DNA of 64,000 nt from Siphonodentalium dalli (taxonomy: Eukaryota > Mollusca > Scaphopoda > Gadilida > Siphonodentaliidae): assembly GCA_032622095.1 (NCBI GenBank), contig CP136068.1, forward strand, positions 11,079,729 to 11,143,728. The letters are read 5' to 3'. Under the pieces are notes generated by a model. It did no database searches and was not told the DNA's origin. It saw nothing but the letters and a program-made list of their open reading frames with translations. Below are positions 58,706-64,000 of the stretch, piece by piece; positions within the stretch are counted from its first letter, which is position 1, and each line of letters starts with the position of its first letter. The translations under genes were made by a program, and so were the position numbers.

Positions 58706-60285
58706 GCAGATGTGCTGTCACGATCAAGACCATGTACAGAATGTACAAAGTGTGAGAACTTAATGAGAAGAGATGTAATTAAAAGTGACTGTCAATGCGA
58801 GGAAAGTAAAGAAAGCATTAACATGGTGACGAGACAAAAAACAAAGCCATCCAATGTGAGCTCTCAACCACAGAATTCAACTGCTCAGGAATGGATAGCG
58901 GGATGAACCCAAACAGAAATACGAGAGGCTCAGGCCAGTGACAAGGACCTCGGGAAAATAGTTGAGTGGCATTGAGAAACCCCGGTGGGGACATATTTCA
59001 ATGCTATCGCGTAAAACCAAGACATATTGGGCTCAATGGAACCGAATAGAATTGCGTGATGGAGTATTATACCGAAAGTGGGTGGATGAAAACCGAGATG
59101 AGATAATATGGCAATTGATACTGCCAACATGTTGGCAGCACATGTTGGCAGCAATAAGTCTTGAAAATGGATCACATATGGATCACATGTGAGGACATAT
59201 GGGTACAAATCGCCTCACGGGTCGCATACGTGACCGATTTTACTGGACAGGGTATTTTAACATGTCCCATATTTATGTGCAGAAATGCCTAGAATGTCAG
59301 AAGAGGAAGCCGGGTCAGATGCTCGAGGGACCAATGAAACAGTATTTGGTGGGCGCACATATGGAACGGGTTGCAATCGATATAACAGGTCCACTTCCAA
59401 AAACTAGAGAGGGGAATCGGTACATTCTGGTCATTATGGATTATTACACGCGGTGGGCAGAAGCATATCCCATGCCTAATCAGGAGGCCATACCGATTGC
59501 TGACATATTCCTCAAACAGTTCATTAGTCGTTGGGGTATACCTTTACAAATACATACCGATCAAGGCAGACAGTTTGAAAGTGCTGTATTTCAGCATTTG
59601 TGCAAACTTTTAGACGATGACAAAACTCGTACGACTCCATTTCACCCTCGTTCCGATGGACTTGTAGAACGCCAGAATCGTACGCTTAAGGACATACTCA
59701 GTAAATATATGTAAACAATACAGCGAGATTGGAACACATACTTACCACTGATGCTGTTTGCATACCGAACATCAGTGCATGACAGCACAGGGTACACACC
59801 ATGTATGATGATGATGGGCAGAGAACCTGACATGCGAGTTGACCTTTTTATGCCCGCGGACAATTGGACAATATGGACTTTACTATGAAGCAGGACAGGC
59901 CGATGTCCCGGAGTATATTGAGAAAGTCCAAAATAAACTGGAGAAAATACACGACGTAGCCCGCAACAATACGAAACATGCCAGCGACAGACAGAAACGA
60001 CAATATGACATAAGAACTCGCAGCGACGATGAAATAAAATTGAAAGTAGGCGACATGGTGTTACTTAGAGTCACTCATGTGGGAAAGGGGCTTTCACGAA
60101 AACTTGCAAAAAAGTTTGATGGATCATATACTATCACTGAAACTCAAACAAATGTTCTATATAGGATCAAGAGAGGGGCAAAATTCAATTCTAGGGTAGT
60201 ACACGCTGACAGATTGAAAGAATTCAAAGGAAGGGCGAAGCGTTGGTTCATACCGGGCCCTAAAACGGTAACGCGGTCCCAATAA
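58706..60285 (+). pseudogene. pol: pol: integrase, broken
   Basis: The HHCC zinc-binding region is degraded but ends in CLECQKRKPG (59289). The catalytic triad is visible: AIDITGPLPK (first Asp, 59373), HTDQGRQFES (second Asp, 59551) and DGLVERQNRTL (Glu, 59657). The C-terminal domain at about 59890-60285 includes LKVGDMVLLRV and KLAKKFDGSYTI, the chromodomain-less GPY/F-like end of Gypsy integrases. Stops at 58904, 58971, 59190 and 59712 and frameshifts near 58940 and 59850 inactivate it. The final residues are KTVTRSQ, followed by about 60 bp and then an LTR fragment in the wrong orientation. Confidence 0.88.
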
Positions 60286-60347
60286 TTTTAAGAGATAGGC
60301 CTTTAAGGGCGCAGCCCATTAGGCACTATAGCTGACAGAAATTTTAT

Positions 60348-60979
60348 AATTGAATAATCATAAATCAATCATTTATTCTGTACTAGTCTGACATCTAGTA
60401 TTTATGATGTAGTACTGATTTCATGTATTTGCAATGGAGTACAATTTGTGACTGCTAGCTCACTAATCACCGTTCCCGTAAATGGAATAGGACATAAACA
60501 GATCGAGTGTCCTGATCTATGTCTATTAGAATTAATGTCAATTAATTCTCATTATTTACGTCCATTGATTATCAACAATTATATTCATATATTAGTTGAA
60601 TACATCACGGTATTGTTTTACTAACAATATTCAATGTGAGAAATAAGCTTCTCAAAGGGGGTTTACGTTGGGTGAAAGACGGTAGTCTAACACGAAAACA
60701 GGATACATAGGATTGTATCCATGATAAACAATAACATTACTCTTGGTATCCAAAATAGATCGGATAATCCCAACGGAACGCCTACTCAAAGGTAGTCAAT
60801 GGCTGACTTATCTCAATAACGGGCGTACCTTTATTGCTGCAAAATAGTTCAGAGAACTTAAGTTTGAGATCGCTAGTATGTATCGTATCGTCTGACCAAA
60901 ATAATGTGAGATTGCGTTCCCTTACGGAGGGGGAAGCCTTTTATACCCCTGGATTGCGTTTCCTAGAGGGCACGCAGTA
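60348..60979 (-). repeat. LTR, partial middle copy
   Basis: This 632-bp fragment matches 50780-51398 of the left LTR. It lacks both LTR ends: about 175 bp on the U5 side and about 115-130 bp on the U3 side. The TATA word (CCTTTTATA on the plus strand) is present near 60936. It directly abuts the gag start at 60980. Its orientation is the same as the other two LTRs and opposite to the pol that precedes it. Confidence 0.85.
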
Positions 60980-61554
60980 TATATGGCTGTCTATGTGGGG
61001 TATATGGATTATTTCCATGCATTGAGTGAGTGCTACTAGCGTTAGCAGTTTGCGGAAGTCCCACTGGATTTGCATTATAGCCCATTAATCTCCCTGGCCT
61101 GTCTCTATAAGTTGGGTTTATGTGACCCACATTATCTGTTATGCCATGATCTGGGTTTCGGTCAGACCAGTGTGTATATGTGTTGCCTTCATATGGTGGG
61201 CATATGTCTTCCCTATTAATACCGGTACCAGTAGCCCCTCGATTGTGTGTATGAATGCCACTGTTTGTCTCTGTCTGACGTTTCTCTATGCTGTGTGTTG
61301 TAATCACTGGTTCCTTTGTCTGATAATTATGTATGTCCTCTAGTTTAGACATAACTGTCTTAATATGTTTTTTCCAGTCCATCTAGTCTTTTTACCAGCG
61401 TACTCTCATTGTCAATAATGTCATCTGGTTGTTTCTCACAATTTATGTTATTTATTGTGTTATCTGTCATGCAATTCTGTGTCTCATCTACGAAGTGAGC
61501 CTGTCTTTTCGCTGAACTACGTGTAACAACTTTCCGTCTTCTGTCTTTCGTCAT
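60980..61554 (-). pseudogene. gag: gag, N-terminal part, inverted relative to pol
   Basis: The minus-strand ATG at 61554-61552 begins MTKDRRRKVVTRSSAKR, 60 bp after the primer-binding site, as expected for gag. A frameshift lies near 61368. After it the frame continues with MSKLEDIHNYQTKEP and ends, running three codons into the LTR fragment at 60979. The basic N-terminus, a short coiled-coil stretch (VKRLDGLEK, HIKTVMSKLEDI) and low-complexity polar region are typical of Gypsy gag N-termini. Its continuation is found at 51515-52181 on the other strand, with part of the capsid missing. Confidence 0.75.
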
Positions 61555-61613
61555 TGTGAATGAGTCAAATTTGTGAGCTACTGCTCGTGATTCTGGTTTG
61601 AATCGATCCGTTA

Positions 61614-61626
61614 ACCGCTGCCACCA
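61614..61626 (-). promoter_or_regulatory. Primer-binding site, probably tRNA-Leu
   Basis: On the minus strand TGGTGGCAGCGGT starts 5 nt inside the LTR end at 61632. From memory this complements the 3' end of animal tRNA-Leu of the AAG/UAG type including CCA. It fixes the direction of the element: first-strand synthesis would start here and gag is read to the left. Confidence 0.7.
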
Positions 61627-61631
61627 AATTG

Positions 61632-62565
61632 TGTAACCTGTGAGGGGGTGTCTTCGTCTAGGTAACTTTATAATGTCAAAAAGACTATATTATATTCTAT
61701 AGTAGCTTAATTTGACATTGAGAGGAATTAAATATGCCCCGTTGCACAGCCCCACTTCTCAATGAAGGTTCTATCTCAATGGTGAGTAGAATTAAATCAA
61801 TGAATTAATTGAATAATCATAAACCAATCATTTATTCTGTACTAGTCTGACATCTATTATTTATGATGTAGTACTGATTTCATGTATTTGCAATGGAGTA
61901 CAATTTGCGACTGCTAGCTCCCTAATCACCGTTCCCGTAAATGGAATAGGACATAAACAGAGTGTCCTGATCTATGTCTATTAGAATTAATGTCAATTAA
62001 TTATCATTATTTACGTCGATTGATTATCAACAATTGTATTCATATATTAGTTGAACACATCACGGTATTGTTTTACTAACAATATTCAATGTGAGAAATA
62101 AGCTTTTCAAAGGGTGTTTACGTTGGGTGAAAGACGGTAGTCTAACTCGAAAACAGGATACATAGGATTGTATCCATGATAAACAATAACATTACTCTTG
62201 GTATCCAAAATAGATCGCCAATTCCCAACTGAACGCCTACTCAAATGTAGTCAATGGGCTGACTTGTCTTATTAACGGGCGTACCTTTGTACTGCAAAAT
62301 AGTTCAAGAGAACTTAAGTTTGATATCGCTATTATGTATCGTATCGTCTGAACAAAATAATGTGATATTGTGTTCCCTTATGGAGGGGGAGCCTTTTATA
62401 CCCCGGGATTGCGTTCCCTAGAGGGCACGCAGTACGTTTCCTACGGTCACGTGACTGCGTTCCCTCACAAGACTGCTTTCCCTTACTGGGTACACACTGC
62501 GTTCCCTACTCTGGGAGGGCACGCAGTGCGTTCCTAGTAACCGTATCTAAGCGCGCAGTGATTCA
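61632..62565 (-). repeat. LTR, right copy (5' LTR of the minus-strand element)
   Basis: The 934-bp LTR, read on the minus strand, begins TGAATCACTGCG and ends GGTTACA, followed by the primer-binding site and gag start. Compared with the left LTR it has a small insertion in the GCGTTCCCT array near 62515. AATAAA on the minus strand is at 61831-61836. Confidence 0.9.
62392..62400 (-). promoter_or_regulatory. TATA box of the right LTR
   Basis: The minus strand reads TATAAAAGG, preceded by GGG and a GC-rich stretch. Equivalent words occur in the left (51357-51364) and middle copies. It supports minus-strand transcription of the LTR. Confidence 0.6.
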
Positions 62566-62890
62566 CGAACCGCAAGTTGAGCTTCCGGACCGTGACGTCA
62601 CCAGTAAACGAATAAAATAATGATATATAACGAACTAAAGTTTCAAAAAGGGTGACGTATTGAATGAGGCGAAGGGTTGATAGGTGAACAAAAACGAAAC
62701 GAAATGACGCGCTGATAAACGAAAGATGAAAACCTAACTTTGTTACAGCTCATATTGTTCCCGCGATAAAAGTAGGCCTACATACCAAATTTGAGTCGGA
62801 TCGGTCCAGCAGTTTTAGAGTCTATAACATACTATGCACACAGACTGAAGTTCCAAAAATATATAGACTAGCAGGTTAGCCCGCCACTGG
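62566..62890. repeat. Right flank of the LTR element, rest of the interrupted repeat unit
   Basis: CTCATATTGTTCCCGCG, CAAATTTGAGTCGGATCGG, CCAGCAGTTTTAGAGTC and AGTTCCAAAAATATATAG with ACTAG correspond to the second half of the unit whose first half lies at 50452-50605. The match to 50375-50448 of the complete unit supports insertion of the LTR element into such a unit. Confidence 0.6.
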
Positions 62891-64000
62891 CGGCAATAGT
62901 CAGAAACATGACAATATTTAATTTGTTTAATTAACTTTTTAAAATAATTTTTTAATTTAATTGTTTTAATGAGTTAATTGTACCTTTTAATTTACTGGCT
63001 TTCATTTTTTAATTGAATTTTTTGTTTTTCAATTTGACCCGATTTGACCTTGAATTGATCATTTCCAAGGTCATTGTCGGGTCGGGGTCACAAGTTAACC
63101 CGTCCATGACACTTCCCGTAGGTAGCAAGTTTGAGCTCAATCGGTTCGAGTCTATAAAGGACACACACTTATATATAATTTGTGGGTACCTGCTTCAACG
63201 TGAAGATCAACTCGGGCGGAAAAAATGACCTGATGAAAATCTACCCCGTTCCTAGGAAGCCCGAAGTACGAATTAAGTACGAAATTTCGCCTCGAGACGG
63301 TCAATGGGGCCGTATTTATACTCGTCGTGTATATAGACGCTCTTTATCAACGACATTTCGTATACGAACGGCAATCGTCAGAAACATGACAATTTTTTTA
63401 TTTTTTTAATTAATTGTTTTAATTAATTTGTTTATTTTTCAATGAGTTAATTGTGCCTTTTTAATGTTTTAATTAATTTTTTTGTTTTTCAATTTTAGCC
63501 GATTTTGTTTTGTTTTTAATTTACTGGCTTTTTTAATAATTTTTTTGTAATTAATTTAAAGGACTTATTCGCTCTAGAAACTACAAAACGCAATCGGAAA
63601 GCCCTCCCTGTTGTGATTAAAATGATCCAAGTCCCATTCCAATCGCATAATAAATAACCCGTAAAATAAATAAATAATACCAGCACCGGTATTCGGAGAT
63701 TTCCGTGACTAAACTACGAGTGACGTACTTGTGGGGAGCGAATTAAAAACACAGATTCGGAGCCGGAGTTTATTATGCAGACTACGAGGACGTAATCGTA
63801 AGTCAGCCGATACTAAAATGCGGAGTCGTATGTGCGCGTGTGGTGTATAGATTACGTTACGCTTTGGCCGTTTATCTGGAAATAGAAGACAATAACTATG
63901 TTAATAAAGTAATTAATAGCCCCTAGAATGATTGTTGTTTTTGTAGCCATTAATAATTAACATGCCGGCACATGTCTGTTTTGGTAAATAGATGGCAGTA
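62891..64000. other. Non-coding, T-rich with a related repeat fragment
   Basis: TTTAATTAATTTT-like words dominate 62915-63060 and 63385-63560. 63085-63165 contains CACAAGTTAACCCGTCCATG and TTTGAGCTCAATCGGTTCG, related to the flanking repeat. AATAAATAAATAA lies near 63660. No gene was recognised. Confidence 0.5.

Larger units (their letters stand above)
50606..62565. mobile_element. Rearranged Ty3/Gypsy LTR retrotransposon
   Basis: The composite holds three LTR copies (50606-51514, 60348-60979, 61632-62565) in the same orientation, a primer-binding site next to the rightmost LTR, and gag and pol remnants. LTR signals and the gag start read on the minus strand; the remainder of gag, protease, reverse transcriptase, RNase H and integrase read on the plus strand. 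The domain order protease, reverse transcriptase, RNase H, integrase is that of Ty3/Gypsy (Metaviridae). A 4.3-kb foldback transposon interrupts it at 53098-57386. No target-site duplication is visible outside the two outer LTRs (CTCTC left, CGAAC right), which suggests that recombination changed at least one boundary. Multiple stops show that it is inactive. Confidence 0.85.

Overview
The window is animal nuclear DNA, AT-rich and dominated by transposons. Support comes from introns with GT..AG ends, a signal-peptide exon joined in phase 1 to an immunoglobulin V-like exon, hAT, mariner-like, Harbinger-like and TTAA-type DNA elements with intact target-site duplications, LINE reverse transcriptases and a Ty3/Gypsy LTR element. 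The many TACATGTA palindromes, frequent near-palindromic elements and GATGGC-rich repeats resemble marine invertebrate genomes, but I cannot name a phylum from sequence alone. No rRNA, tRNA, CRISPR array or conserved housekeeping gene was recognised.

Layout. 1-13 kb is a patchwork of non-autonomous DNA elements: a hAT-like element (173-904), perfect hairpins (3433-3600), a tandem duplication (4430-4945), a mariner-like MITE (7120-7281), a 933-bp foldback element with TTAA flanks (8438-9370), a Harbinger-like MITE (9405-9790) and a minisatellite that changes orientation in its middle (11380-11990). 13-25 kb on the minus strand holds the best host-gene candidate, a secreted or membrane immunoglobulin-superfamily protein with a signal-peptide exon at 22141-22222, a V-like domain exon at 18094-18416 and a partial second Ig domain at 15325-15419. 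No transmembrane exon was found. 22.8-25.2 kb contains tandemly duplicated blocks of unknown role.

27-34 kb carries two decayed LINEs of different type, with a doubtful minus-strand exon between them. 35.7-35.9 kb has two tandem signal-peptide-like exons. 40.9-43.2 kb is a 155-165 bp tandem repeat array. It is followed by a second copy of the first hAT-like family (43279-43744) and another hAT (44033-45096) that keeps a BED zinc finger but has lost the transposase core.

50.6-62.6 kb is a strongly rearranged Gypsy element. Three LTR copies all read on the minus strand, as shown by the TATA box, polyadenylation signal and primer-binding site, and the start of gag also reads minus. The rest of gag and all of pol read plus, so they are inverted relative to their own promoters. 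Pol is broken by stops, frameshifts, an internal deletion in the reverse transcriptase and a 4.3-kb foldback transposon with a 3-bp CAA duplication. The element looks dead. It sits inside an older repeat whose pieces flank it on both sides.
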